Positions 53,908 to 61,703 of a stretch of DNA of 64,000 bases are shown here, in pieces; position 1 is the stretch's first letter, and every line of letters begins with the position of its first letter. The position numbers and the translations under genes are program-made. A model generated the notes under the pieces. That model made no database searches, had not been told where the DNA came from, and saw nothing but the letters and a program-made list of their open reading frames with translations. This stretch comes from Lichenicoccus sp964242335 (GTDB taxonomy: Bacteria; Pseudomonadota; Alphaproteobacteria; Acetobacterales; Acetobacteraceae), in contig CAXTAY010000007.1 of assembly GCA_964242335.1 (NCBI GenBank), forward strand, positions 47,549 to 111,548, in the 5' to 3' direction.

Positions 53908-54480
53908 CGGCTCGCAGTCGACAGCTGACGCGACGACGGCGCTGCCTGGCTACGTCATTCCACCTGAAGAACAGGGGCCCGGCGACGTCTCAGGCCAGAG
54001 GAGCCGCACTGCCCAAGAGGCGAAAATCGACTAGGAGGCCGAACACGGTTGGCGGGGAGCCGGAACGACGTCCCATGACGTCGAAGTCTGCCGGGTCGAG
54101 CCGGGCGAGAGGCGGGTTGGCGGTCAGCCGCTGGAATGCGTCGTTCTGATCGTTAGACGAGTAATCGCAGGTGTCTACCGGCCAGAGCGGGCCTGCGGCT
54201 CGCGACGGTGATCCCGACTGTGGCACTTCTCCCGGTTGCGACGACGCAAGTATCTGAGCAACATCGTCGAGCAGGATCATCGGCGGATCGAACGGCTGGT
54301 CCGGCCTAGCCCCGGCTTTGCCAGCTGGCGAACCGTCAGACTGGCGGTGCACGCGCCGTCACTGGGCCGGCCTGATGCCGCAAGATCACGCGATGCCTGG
54401 GGCCTGAGCCGGGCTATCTGACTGGAAAGTTCTTCCGCGAAACCGGGCTGATCCGACTCACCATGCTGGCTACGGTCGGC
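53908..54480. other. Mostly non-coding stretch containing an IS6 fragment
   Basis: Between the DUF4239 pair and the HxlR gene there is only the IS6 fragment listed separately (54225-54400). The rest shows no gene on either strand. Confidence 0.5.
54225..54400 (+). mobile_element. IS6-family transposase C-terminal fragment
   Basis: The reading RRRKYLSNIVEQDHRRIERL, then VRPSPGFASWRTVRLAV, corresponds to the conserved end of IS6/IS26-type transposases (NxxEQDHRxIKRxxRPMLGF). The C-terminal IGGIE-MIRKGQ block is corrupted. An N-terminal IS6 fragment of the same orientation lies 4 kb to the right (58311-58590). Confidence 0.72.
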
Positions 54481-54846
54481 TCAGCCTGCTCGGCTTTTCT
54501 GTTCTGATGAGCGTGCAAGCACGATCTCCTCAACCTGAGCTCGATGCTCGTTTCCCCACTTGCACAACGGCATGAGCGCTCGCACGAGCGTCATGCCGAA
54601 CGGGGTCATGGTGTAGTCCACCATCGGTGGCACCCTTTGGTAATCGTGACGGATCAGCACGCCCACCACGGCCAGCTCGCGCAACTGCTGGATCAGCACC
54701 TTCTCGCTGATGCCGGTGACCAGCCGCTTGAGGTCCCCGAACCGCTTGGGACCCGGGTTGAGATGGTAGAGGATCAATGGCTTCCATTTCCCCCCCATCA
54801 CCGCCAACGCGACATCGAGGCCACACACAGGTTCTCCCACCGTCAT
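54481..54846 (-). CDS. HxlR-family transcriptional regulator
   Basis: 121 residues, the normal size. Winged-helix features: CGLDVALAVMGGKWKPLILYHL, RFGDLKRLVTGISEKVLIQQLREL, VPPMVDYTMTPFGMTL. The cysteine in the N-terminal part (C8) is where redox- or electrophile-sensing HxlR proteins have their reactive thiol. It is divergent from an SDR gene, with a palindrome in between (54863-54874), and probably represses it. Confidence 0.92.
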   Translation of the reverse strand: MTVGEPVCGLDVALAVMGGKWKPLILYHLNPGPKRFGDLKRLVTGISEKVLIQQLRELAVVGVLIRHDYQRVPPMVDYTMTPFGMTLVRALMPLCKWGNEHRAQVEEIVLARSSEQKSRAG

Positions 54847-54862
54847 GATCCTGATCCATACT

Positions 54863-54874
54863 TACCTCTAGGTA
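54863..54874. promoter_or_regulatory. Candidate HxlR operator (5-2-5 inverted repeat)
   Basis: TACCT CT AGGTA is perfectly symmetric and starts 17 bp upstream of the hxlR start, within the 89-bp region shared with the divergent SDR gene. Confidence 0.5.
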
Positions 54875-54935
54875 GGTTCTAGCCTAGCGGGGGGTATCAT
54901 TCCATATCGCTCTCGTCGATGGATGGAGACGACGA

Positions 54936-55685
54936 ATGGACAGGCTCAAGGGCAAGGTAGCGGTCATCACAGGCGCCAACAGCGGCATAGGGCTGGCCAG
55001 CGCGAAACGCTTCGCCCGGGAAGGCGCACGCGTGTTCATGACCGGCCGGCGGCAGGCCGAGCTCGACACGGCAGTGGCTGCGGTCGGGAGCGGTGCCCGT
55101 GGAGTTCAGGGTGACATCACGAACCTGACCGATCTTGATCGGCTCTACCACATCGTTCGCGAGGAGGCCGGGCAGATCGACGTGCTGTTTGCGAATGCCG
55201 GCGGCGGCGAGTTCCTAGCGCTGCCCGAGATCACGGAGGAGCACTACGACCGCACCTTTGCCACCAACGTCAAGGGCACGCTGTTCACCATGCAGAAGGC
55301 GCTGCCGCTGCTGCGCGACGACGCGTCGGTGATCCTGACGGGCTCGACGGCTGGTAATACCGGAGTGCCGACGTTCAGCGTATACAGCGCCAGCAAGGCG
55401 GCGATCCGTAACTTCGCCCGCTCCTGGAGCCAGGAACTGGCACCGCGGCGCATCCGCGTGAATGTTCTCGTGCCGGGCGCGACGTCGACGCCTGGCTGGC
55501 ATGGGCTCACCACGACCGAGGAGCAGAACCGTGCGTTTGTGGCTGCCTCGGAAGCAGCGATTCCGCTCGGCCGGATGGGTGATCCCGATGAAGTAGCCGC
55601 TGCGGCTCTGTTCCTCGCTTCGGACGACAGCAGCTACGTCACCGGCAGCGAATTGTTCGCCGATGGTGGCGCAGCTCAGGTATGA
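54936..55685 (+). CDS. Short-chain dehydrogenase/reductase
   Basis: 249 residues, intact. NAD(P)-binding TGANSGIG (about 12-19), NAG in LFANAGGGEF, catalytic Ser in LTGSTAGNTG and Tyr/Lys in YSASKAAIR. Typical of the quinone-oxidoreductase- or glucose-dehydrogenase-like SDR group often controlled by HxlR regulators and induced by electrophiles. GGAGA precedes the ATG. Confidence 0.92.
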   Translation: MDRLKGKVAVITGANSGIGLASAKRFAREGARVFMTGRRQAELDTAVAAVGSGARGVQGDITNLTDLDRLYHIVREEAGQIDVLFANAGGGEFLALPEITEEHYDRTFATNVKGTLFTMQKALPLLRDDASVILTGSTAGNTGVPTFSVYSASKAAIRNFARSWSQELAPRRIRVNVLVPGATSTPGWHGLTTTEEQNRAFVAASEAAIPLGRMGDPDEVAAAALFLASDDSSYVTGSELFADGGAAQV

Positions 55686-55927
55686 TGGAATGTCCTAGTC
55701 CCATCCTCCAGGCTTCGACGCCTCCGGCACCAGAACGCGACGACGACGGCAAGCGCGACTGCGCAGGCGAAGTTGGCCGCGAGCTTGTCGTAGCGGGTGT
55801 GGATGCGGCGGAAGTCCTTGAGGCGGCAGAAGGCGTTCTCGATGAGGTGGCGGCCAGCGTAGCGTTGCTTGTCGTGGAGGATGGCGCGCTCGCGGTTACG
55901 GCGGCCGCGGATGACGGGTGTGGCTCC
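55676..55927 (-). mobile_element. IS5-family (IS427-like) transposase C-terminal fragment
   Basis: The minus strand reads GATPVIRGRRNRERAILHDK, QRYAGRHLIENAFCRLKDFR, RIHTRYDKLAANFACAVALA and ends at a stop inside the SDR gene's last codons. ENAFCRLKDFRRIHTRYDKL is the conserved end of IS427-type transposases. Only the last 80 or so residues survive. Confidence 0.78.
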
Positions 55928-55941
55928 AGTCTCGCGCGTGC

Positions 55942-56082
55942 AGCAAGGTCTATCGCACTCGGGACCAGGCCCGGGCCGATGTGCCTGACTACATCGAGTG
56001 GTTCTACAACCCGCGCCGACGCCACTCGACCACTGGGTGTCTCAGCCCTGTGGAGTTCGAGCGGAACAAAGCGTCAGCTTGA
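55942..56082 (+). mobile_element. IS3-family transposase (OrfB) C-terminal fragment
   Basis: The plus-strand reading SKVYRTRDQARADVPDYIEW, FYNPRRRHSTTGCLSPVEFE ends at TGA 56080-56082. It is the conserved end of IS3-type OrfB (YIExFYNxxRRHSxxGxxSPxxFE). It starts only 15 bp after the IS5 fragment ends. Confidence 0.8.
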
Positions 56083-56442
56083 GGTGCAAGTCCACCAGAC
56101 CGGCAGCAGCTCAGATGACCTGGTAGGGTGTGGCACCTCCAGTGTCCTGAGGGCCTGCCGAAATTGCAGGCGCTGACGAGCTGGTCGAGGCACCTTCAGT
56201 GTAAGAAAATACTCGGAGATTATCCAGGCAAACGAATTCTGGAGCATGAAAGACTGATAAGCTGTCGGCAGGTGTGGACGATAGCGAGTAACTCCCGCTG
56301 GTCGTGGCAAAGCTCGGTAATCTTCTTCATGACAGGCGCGGACAGTGTTGTCACCTATGTTGAAAACCCTAATCATACACCGGACCGAGCTAACGATGAG
56401 ACGCGCGGTTGTGGTCTGGGTAGTGAGTGATAGAACGTGGAG
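56083..56442. other. Non-coding remainder of the IS3 region
   Basis: About 360 bp of lower-GC DNA after the IS3 stop. It may include the element's right end, but I cannot identify a terminal repeat. No gene seen. Confidence 0.4.
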
Positions 56443-56881
56443 ATGGGTTTGACCGCTTCACTGTCTGAGATTGAAGCCTTGGCCATCCGTCTGTTTCTCG
56501 GAGACCTGAGCCGAGCTGACGATGATCGACGTGGTTGGGACGATCTGAACGAAGAGGAGAGACGGGAGTATCAGAAGTTGGCGAGAGAGGTGCTGGTCTG
56601 AGCGAGATAGTTACCCCGCTGTAGGCCAGCACGGCATCTACCGGACTCCTTCCTTGGGGGACTCCTGCATCCTCCAGCATGACGTGCTGACGAAACGGCT
56701 CATAGAAGTGCGTGCGCCATTTCCGCAGCTCCCTGGCCGCGAGCCCGTGCTGCCGATCGTAATCGCACTGCAGGCCGCGGTCCTGTTGGCGTGCATCGTC
56801 GCGCTTCCGCCAGAAGGTCTTGCGCTCCAGCTGTTCCAACCCGGAGCTCCGCCGGTCACGTAACGCCCTGACCTCCCTCAC
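56390..56881 (-). CDS. Doubtful hypothetical ORF downstream of the MFS gene
   Basis: 163 codons from GTG 56881, 9 bp after the MFS stop. The first 90 residues look protein-like (LEQLERKTFWRKRDDARQQD, ELRKWRTHFYEPFRQHVML); the rest is Arg/Ser/Pro-rich and overlaps the 52-residue gene on the other strand. It may be a truncated transposase accessory protein or chance. Confidence 0.25.
   Translation of the reverse strand: MREVRALRDRRSSGLEQLERKTFWRKRDDARQQDRGLQCDYDRQHGLAARELRKWRTHFYEPFRQHVMLEDAGVPQGRSPVDAVLAYSGVTISLRPAPLSPTSDTPVSPLRSDRPNHVDHRQLGSGLRETDGWPRLQSQTVKRSNPSPRSITHYPDHNRASHR
56443..56601 (+). CDS. Small acidic protein of 52 residues, unrecognised
   Basis: ATG 56443 to TGA 56599-56601, preceded by GTGGAG. 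The product is acidic and helical (SEIEALAIRLFLGDLSRADD, WDDLNEEERREYQKLAREVL). It looks like a genuine small protein, similar in style to short regulatory or phage-type proteins, but I do not recognise it. It is antisense to the start of a weaker minus-strand ORF (56390-56881), and only one of the two is likely real. Confidence 0.45.
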   Translation: MGLTASLSEIEALAIRLFLGDLSRADDDRRGWDDLNEEERREYQKLAREVLV

Positions 56882-56890
56882 TCGGGCCGC

Positions 56891-58153
56891 TCACGGCGTG
56901 CGTATCGCTTTCACATGACGGATGTGGCCGAGACAAAGGAGAGCGGCCGCACTGATGAGGGTAATGCCGGAGCCGACCCCCAGGGCGTTTCGCGGTCCCG
57001 CGAGGTGAGCCACCGGTCCGCAGAGCGCGAAGCCAATCGGGCCGAGGCCGGTTGCCACCACGCTGAACAGAGCGTTGATGCGAGAGAGAACCTCTTCCGG
57101 CATGCGCTCCTGTATCGTCGTCTGCACTGTGACGTTGAGGATGGACAAGGCCACGCCGAACACGGCACTGCTCGCCATCAGCACCGGGATCGAAGCGTGG
57201 ATGGCCAGCACGACCAGAGGGGCGGCAAGGAGTGCTGCCGAGATTTCATAGGCGACGAGCGGTCGGGACGGTCGGAACTTGAGGATGAGCAGGCCGCCAA
57301 CGACGCCACCGGCGCCTGTCGCCGAGGCGATCAGCCCCCATGAGCGGGCGCCGTGTGGCATCGACGAGAAGATGACCGGTCCCAAGACGAAGAAGGGTGC
57401 GAAGGTGACGAGGTTCAGTAGACCATATTGGGCGGTCACCAACTGCAGCCACCTGTGCCGCCGAAACTCCGACCAGCCTTGCTTCAGATCAGTCAGGAAC
57501 GACGTCGTGATCTTCCTCTCGTGCGGAGGGATGTGGATAAAGGCAAGGCAGGCGGCGCTGACGGCATAGGAAATCGCGTCCAATCCGATCGCCAGCGGCG
57601 CGTCTCCTAGTCCTACGAGCATGCCGCCGATCACTGGACCGAGGATGGCCGAGAGCGAGCTGGAGATGCCCAGGAGGCTGTTGGCAGACTTGATCCGGCT
57701 CTTTTCGCCGGCGATCTCGGGGATCAACCCACTTTCGGCGGGGCTGAAGAACGCGTTCCCGACGCCTAGGCATCCCGCGAGGAGCATGAGGAAGGGGAGC
57801 GACGGATGACCCGTCGCCAGGAGTGCGGCAAGACCGCCCTGGCAGACGCATCTCAACGCGTCTGCGCCGATCATGATGCGACGTCGGGACCACCGGTCGC
57901 CGATGATGCCGCCCGCCAGCAGCAGGATGACGGTAGGCGCGGTCTGCGCCGCCAAGATCAGACCGACCGATGTTGCGGTGTATCCCACCTGGAGGAGCGC
58001 AAAGGTCAGGGCGACAGGCACCACCGCCGATCCAAGCGTTGAAGCTGTCGCGGCCGAAAAGAAGAGGGCAAAGCTCGGCTGACGGAGAAGGGCCAGGTAG
58101 GAGGGCTCTGAGCTGCTTTCGGGCGTGGTAGGCAAGTCTGCTGATACTGCCAT
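56891..58153 (-). CDS. MFS transporter (EntS-like drug/siderophore exporter group)
   Basis: 420 residues from ATG 58153 with twelve hydrophobic segments. The MFS signature between helices 2 and 3 is GGIIGDRWSRRRIMIGAD, and the helix 5 region has LGVGNAFFSPAESGLIPEIAG, typical of the MFS_3 (EntS) group of exporters. No partner gene indicates the substrate. Confidence 0.9.
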   Translation of the reverse strand: MAVSADLPTTPESSSEPSYLALLRQPSFALFFSAATASTLGSAVVPVALTFALLQVGYTATSVGLILAAQTAPTVILLLAGGIIGDRWSRRRIMIGADALRCVCQGGLAALLATGHPSLPFLMLLAGCLGVGNAFFSPAESGLIPEIAGEKSRIKSANSLLGISSSLSAILGPVIGGMLVGLGDAPLAIGLDAISYAVSAACLAFIHIPPHERKITTSFLTDLKQGWSEFRRHRWLQLVTAQYGLLNLVTFAPFFVLGPVIFSSMPHGARSWGLIASATGAGGVVGGLLILKFRPSRPLVAYEISAALLAAPLVVLAIHASIPVLMASSAVFGVALSILNVTVQTTIQERMPEEVLSRINALFSVVATGLGPIGFALCGPVAHLAGPRNALGVGSGITLISAAALLCLGHIRHVKAIRTP

Positions 58154-58310
58154 GTCCGCCGCACCCACTGCCGTTCGCACAGCTCAACGCGCCAAGACCG
58201 CTACAAGCTGCCTAGATCAGCAGGGATCTAAACGCGGACAGTGTTTCGGACGGCATCGTCAGGTCGAGGGCATCTCCCCGGAGGTGCGCGGTCAGTGCAG
58301 GCTATCGGCA

Positions 58311-58590
58311 TGAGCCAGCGACCGGACACCCCTCACGGCTACCGGTTCCCGACCGAGATCATCAGCTAAGCCGCTTGGCTCTATCCACGTGTTCAGCCGG
58401 TGCCTGAGGGACGTCGAGGCGTTCCCGGCTGAGCGAGGCGTGATCGTGTCCTACGAGACCAGCCGCCGTTGGTGTCTCAAGTTCGGCCGAGGCTTCGCCG
58501 ACAGGCTGCGACGGCGGCGCCCGAAGCCAGGCGACACCTGGCACCTGGACGAGGTGTTCCTGCGGATCCGCTCGCGCAGCAGCACCATAG
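58311..58590 (+). mobile_element. IS6-family transposase N-terminal fragment (frameshifted)
   Basis: MSQRPDTPHGYRFPTEIIS from 58311, then RCLRDVEAFPAERGVIVSYE, RRWCLKFGRGFADRLRRRRP and the first catalytic Asp block DTWHLDEVFLRI. A frameshift or stop lies near 58370. The sequence ends abruptly at 58590 where an IS21 fragment in the opposite direction begins. Confidence 0.78.
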
Positions 58591-58596
58591 CCGCGA

Positions 58597-58787
58597 TTCA
58601 CTCGGGCAGCGCCGAGCGAACCCGCTCGGCCAGCCACACCTCGCGCAGCACCAGCTTGCCCACGAGCGGTGCATAACGCGGCACCTCGTCCGAGCGCAGG
58701 TGGCGCTCCACCGTGTTGCGGCTGTGGCCGGTGCGCCGCGTGATCTCGCGCGCTCACCCCTTCCCGGTGCAGTATCCGGATCTCCAT
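58597..58787 (-). mobile_element. IS21-family IstA N-terminal fragment
   Basis: From ATG 58787 the minus strand reads MEIRILHREGVSARE..., followed (with one frame change) by the IstA start typical of IS21: RRTGHSRNTVERHLRSDEVP and LVGKLVLREVWLAERVRSAL in the corrected frame. It abuts the IS6 fragment, so two elements have been joined by deletion or nested insertion. Confidence 0.75.
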
Positions 58788-59173
58788 CGCTCCCTCCGCC
58801 AGCGGCACAGGTCCCTCCAGCAAAGGACCTGACCCTAGCGGGTGGCTCACTCTTCAATTGGTGGACCGGCGCAGTTTGCCACCGGTGGCTGCAGGCGTGA
58901 GGATCGAGTGGTTGCCGGTCGGTGCGCGCGGGCGTGGAAGCCGCTCGCATACATTGCAGAATACAATTCATGGGCAGCGATCGACATAGGCGATGCGATC
59001 GCGGCGGTACAGCAGGTCGCACAGCATCCTAAGATAGGGCGCTTTGGGCGGCTCGCGCTCGGCGGCACTACTCAACCGGCTGGTGGAGGAGCTGCACCAG
59101 GTGCTGGAGGTCGGTGATGGGAGTGAGCGTCACCAGGTCCGGGCCTCGGCAGGGCTAAGAAACTCGGTGTTTG
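58788..59173. other. Non-coding stretch between IS21 relic and MazEF-like operon
   Basis: About 385 bp. It should hold the left end of the IS21 element; I see no intact gene, only short compositional frames. Confidence 0.45.
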
Positions 59174-59193
59174 AAAAGTAGCGCGCTACTTTT
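59174..59193. promoter_or_regulatory. 20-bp perfect palindrome upstream of the MazE-like gene
   Basis: AAAAGTAGCGCGCTACTTTT is completely symmetric and lies 27 bp upstream of the antitoxin start, the expected place for the operator bound by MazE and the MazEF complex for self-repression. Confidence 0.65.
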
Positions 59194-59220
59194 GATCCTG
59201 ATCGCTCAGGAGACAGCATC

Positions 59221-59448
59221 ATGCCGCGCGCGGCTCGAGCAGACGGCCTCAACAAGTTCCAGCGCTACCGGGCATCGCGGCGGGCGAGCGGGATGAAGCT
59301 GCTACGGGTCTGGGTGCCCGATCCCCTGGCCCCGGGGTTTCGGGAGGAGGCGCATCGGCAGGCCATGATCCTGCGTGGCGCGCTGGAAGAAGGCGATGCG
59401 CTCGATCTCATAGAGGCCACAGCCGACTGGAGCGATGCCGACTCGTGA
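59221..59448 (+). CDS. MazE-like antitoxin (DUF3018 type)
   Basis: 75 residues: basic N-terminus (GLNKFQRYRASRRASGMKLLRVWVPDP) for DNA binding, then an acidic C-terminus (ALEEGDALDLIEATADWSDAD) that would neutralise the toxin. RNA-targeting toxin gene follows with a 4-bp overlap (GTGA). GGAGA precedes the ATG, and a 20-bp palindrome lies upstream. Confidence 0.87.
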   Translation: MPRAARADGLNKFQRYRASRRASGMKLLRVWVPDPLAPGFREEAHRQAMILRGALEEGDALDLIEATADWSDADS

Positions 59449-59771
59449 GGAGAGGAGATCTCGTGACGGTCGCCATCAGTGGCAATTACGGCAAGCCTCG
59501 TCCTGCCCTGATCATTCAGTCCGACTTCCTGGACGCGACCGACAGCGTGTTGGTCTGTCTGCTGACCATGACGCCCCGCGACATACCGCTCTACCGCCTG
59601 TCGCTGCCCGCTGGGGAAGCTACCGAGCTTCGGGAGCCTTCCCAGGTGATGGTCGACAAGATCATGGCCGTCCGGCGCGATCGATGTGGTGCACCGATCG
59701 GACGGATCGATGATGCGGCCCTGCTGGCGCTGGGGCGCCTGCTCGCGTTCGTGGTCGGCATCGCCGACTGA
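59445..59771 (+). CDS. MazF/PemK-type toxin (mRNA endonuclease)
   Basis: 108 residues from GTG 59445. PemK/MazF fold features: RRGDLVTVAISGNYGKPRPALIIQSDF at the start, the LLTMTPRD loop, and DKIMAVRRDRCGAPIGRIDD. Family toxins cut single-stranded mRNA at short sites. It ends 12 bp from the stop of the convergent RES-type toxin gene. Confidence 0.92.
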   Translation: MRRGDLVTVAISGNYGKPRPALIIQSDFLDATDSVLVCLLTMTPRDIPLYRLSLPAGEATELREPSQVMVDKIMAVRRDRCGAPIGRIDDAALLALGRLLAFVVGIAD

Positions 59772-59800
59772 AGCGGGGACACTCAGCTGCGCCCCCGCTT
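59771..59800. terminator. Hairpin shared by the two converging toxin-antitoxin operons
   Basis: AAGCGGGG and CCCCGCTT form an 8-bp stem with a 14-base loop; a short T run follows on the plus strand. It starts at the last base of the MazF-like stop and runs into the last codons of the RES-type toxin gene, so one hairpin may serve both directions. Confidence 0.55.
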
Positions 59801-60328
59801 TCGACCTGGCTTCCGCCTGGCGGTCGCCGCTTCAGGTGGAGCGGCGGCGGCCTGGAACAGGCGCTGATCCCACCAGATCGGCTGGTGCAGGCCATGCGTG
59901 ATCCGATGCAGCTCGGGATGCGTGTCGTTGATCAGGAGGTTGTGCTCCATGCGCGCGACGACGCTGGGCACGATGAGCAGCAACGAGCGCTTCGAGTGCT
60001 GCCACGCTCCGCCGTAGGTCTTGGAGACCAGGCAGTCCTCGGCATCCCATCCAGGATGATCCTCGGTTGAAAGCATCTCGTAGGAGATGCCCGGCGGGAC
60101 GCTGATCTCGATCCAGTGCTGGTTCGGCGGCATGCGGCCGTTGCCCTGCACGAGCTTCTCGAGCATGGCCGTGCTGTAGTGCGCGCTGGTGTAGAGCATC
60201 GGACTGGCGCTGGTGTTCCAGCGACCTGGCCAGAGCTTGGAGCCGGTCGTATCGAAGATCGGGTGGGCGCCGTCCGGGTCGCCGATGCGGTATGCGGTGA
60301 GGATACGGTCAAGTCTCTGCGCCGTCAC
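59783..60328 (-). CDS. RES-domain toxin
   Basis: 181 residues from GTG 60328, which overlaps the antitoxin stop (GTGA). RES features: RLDRILTAYRIGDPDGAHPIFD, GSKLWPGRWNTSASPMLYTSAHYSTAMLE (the R, Y and S residues of the name), and a C-terminal basic tail. Family toxins (ParT/MbcT) degrade NAD+. Its start at GTG, not the longer open frame upstream, is certain from the antitoxin overlap. Confidence 0.9.
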   Translation of the reverse strand: MTAQRLDRILTAYRIGDPDGAHPIFDTTGSKLWPGRWNTSASPMLYTSAHYSTAMLEKLVQGNGRMPPNQHWIEISVPPGISYEMLSTEDHPGWDAEDCLVSKTYGGAWQHSKRSLLLIVPSVVARMEHNLLINDTHPELHRITHGLHQPIWWDQRLFQAAAAPPEAATARRKPGRKRGRS

Positions 60329-60768
60329 ACGGCCGACCCGTATTGCAGCCGGCCGAGGATGCCTTCGACCACCGGCCGTCCAAGCTCGTTCTCGAGCACG
60401 ACATCGATCGGCCGCCGGCCGTGCAGGAGCGGGTGCGGCTCGAACATGAACTGGCGTGCGGCCGCCTCGCCGCCCCAGACGTGCAGCGCCATCGCCCAGA
60501 CGCCGGCGAGCCGGGCCAGACGTGTGCCTTCCTCTGCGGAAAGCCGGCCGGCGGCGTGTTTCTTGGTGGCCAGGGCCTTGCGGCGTCGCGCCAGAGTGGC
60601 GCGGGCGATGATCCGGAAGGCGAATTTCTGGTCCGCGGGGGCGACGGAGTGGACGACCCGGTCCAGCGCGGTGAGCGGCAATCCCTGCTCGATCGCCGAC
60701 ATCAGCGGCAGCGGACCGGATGCCTTGATGCCGAGGACCGCGGAAACCGGGTCGGTGATCGTCGCCAT
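60325..60768 (-). CDS. Xre/MbcA/ParS-type antitoxin (DUF2384)
   Basis: 147 residues from ATG 60768 (GGAG upstream). N-terminal region with a short helical part, then the antitoxin-like FAFRIIARATLARRRKAL, LSAEEGTRLARLAGVWAMALHVWG, and the C-terminal toxin-binding DUF2384 block FMFEPHPLLHGRRPIDVVLENELGRPVVEGILGRL. It overlaps the RES toxin gene; upstream palindromes at 60785-60820 are the likely autoregulatory sites. Confidence 0.9.
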   Translation of the reverse strand: MATITDPVSAVLGIKASGPLPLMSAIEQGLPLTALDRVVHSVAPADQKFAFRIIARATLARRRKALATKKHAAGRLSAEEGTRLARLAGVWAMALHVWGGEAAARQFMFEPHPLLHGRRPIDVVLENELGRPVVEGILGRLQYGSAV

Positions 60769-60784
60769 GGTGAAGCTCCGGGCC

Positions 60785-60820
60785 TGTCTCACGTGAGACA
60801 CAACTTGTTCTCATGCGAGA
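60785..60820. promoter_or_regulatory. Palindromes upstream of the Xre-like antitoxin
   Basis: TGTCTCACGTGAGACA (60785-60800) is a perfect 16-bp palindrome, and a second, imperfect one, TCTCATGCGAGA (60809-60820), follows with a centre-to-centre distance of about 22 bp, two helical turns. Two neighbouring sites in this position suggest cooperative binding by the antitoxin. Confidence 0.62.
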
Positions 60821-61703
60821 TGGATAGCAAGCGCAGGGTTGGGCGGAGCTCCAGCCGCAGCCCCCTGGCGGCGAGGATTGGGGGAAGCCCGGTGTCACGG
60901 GCCGATGTTCGAGCTGCTGGTTTCCGAACTGGCCTGTCGAAGTGTTGGAAAGTTGGAATGTTGGATACCCGACTGCACGAATGCGCCGCCCTTTTGGGGG
61001 CGGAGCGACCGGTCCCATGGGTGTCCGTCAGGACGCTGGCAGCCGGCCTGACGGACGGGCACGGCCGTGGGCATAGTGGATGCGGCCCTGGCAGGCCCTG
61101 CCGCGCGCGGGCGAGTTGTAGCCGCGTCGCCGCAGGGGGCGGGGTGTTGCGTCGCCTGAAGTGGCTCGCCGAGCGGAGACCCGGGTGGGCGCGATCCCGG
61201 CAGGGCCAGCGCAGGGCGGCAGCGACGCCGCCCAAAGCGCAGCGGTCCAGGAGGGCCGCCACCTTGCCACACAGTCCGGGCTGCATGCGGGGGGGGCGTG
61301 ACAGGGTGCGATCTGGGCGGAGCACCGCCGACGTTGCGCCCCGGCGTGATCCCAGCGGCGGCCCGCTTCCGCATTCCAAAGGGCTGGGGCCGAGGGCAAG
61401 GCCGCCTGGAGCTCGAAGGTTATTGTGCCGGGACCGGGAGCGCTCGAGCGGGGCGAACCGGAACGGGGTCGTGGGACGTGTCAGCGCCGGCCGGGCAGGC
61501 CGGTGCGGGAGCGGGTCCCGAACGAGCGAGAGCCGGGCGCGTCAGCGACCGGGCGGAGCGGGGGGGGGATGTGTTGCTGGGTGCGGGTGCATTGGCAGGT
61601 AGCGGAGCGATGGCCGAAGGCCGGGCCGAGCGATGGTCCGTGGGAGGGAGTCGCATCCTGCAGCGGCTCATATCCCGCACCTCTGCCGGGGCCACGAAGA
61701 TCA
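60821..61703. other. Very GC-rich stretch without a recognisable gene
   Basis: About 880 bp upstream of the antitoxin and downstream of the desaturase. It has runs of up to nine G, almost no A/T blocks, and no credible coding frame. I see no terminator, replication or partition signature. Confidence 0.5.

Noticed and set aside
60329..61018. N-terminal extension of the RES toxin to 411 residues
   Set aside because: It runs over the antitoxin gene in the wrong frame. The GTG at 60328 overlaps the antitoxin stop and begins the conserved RES sequence.
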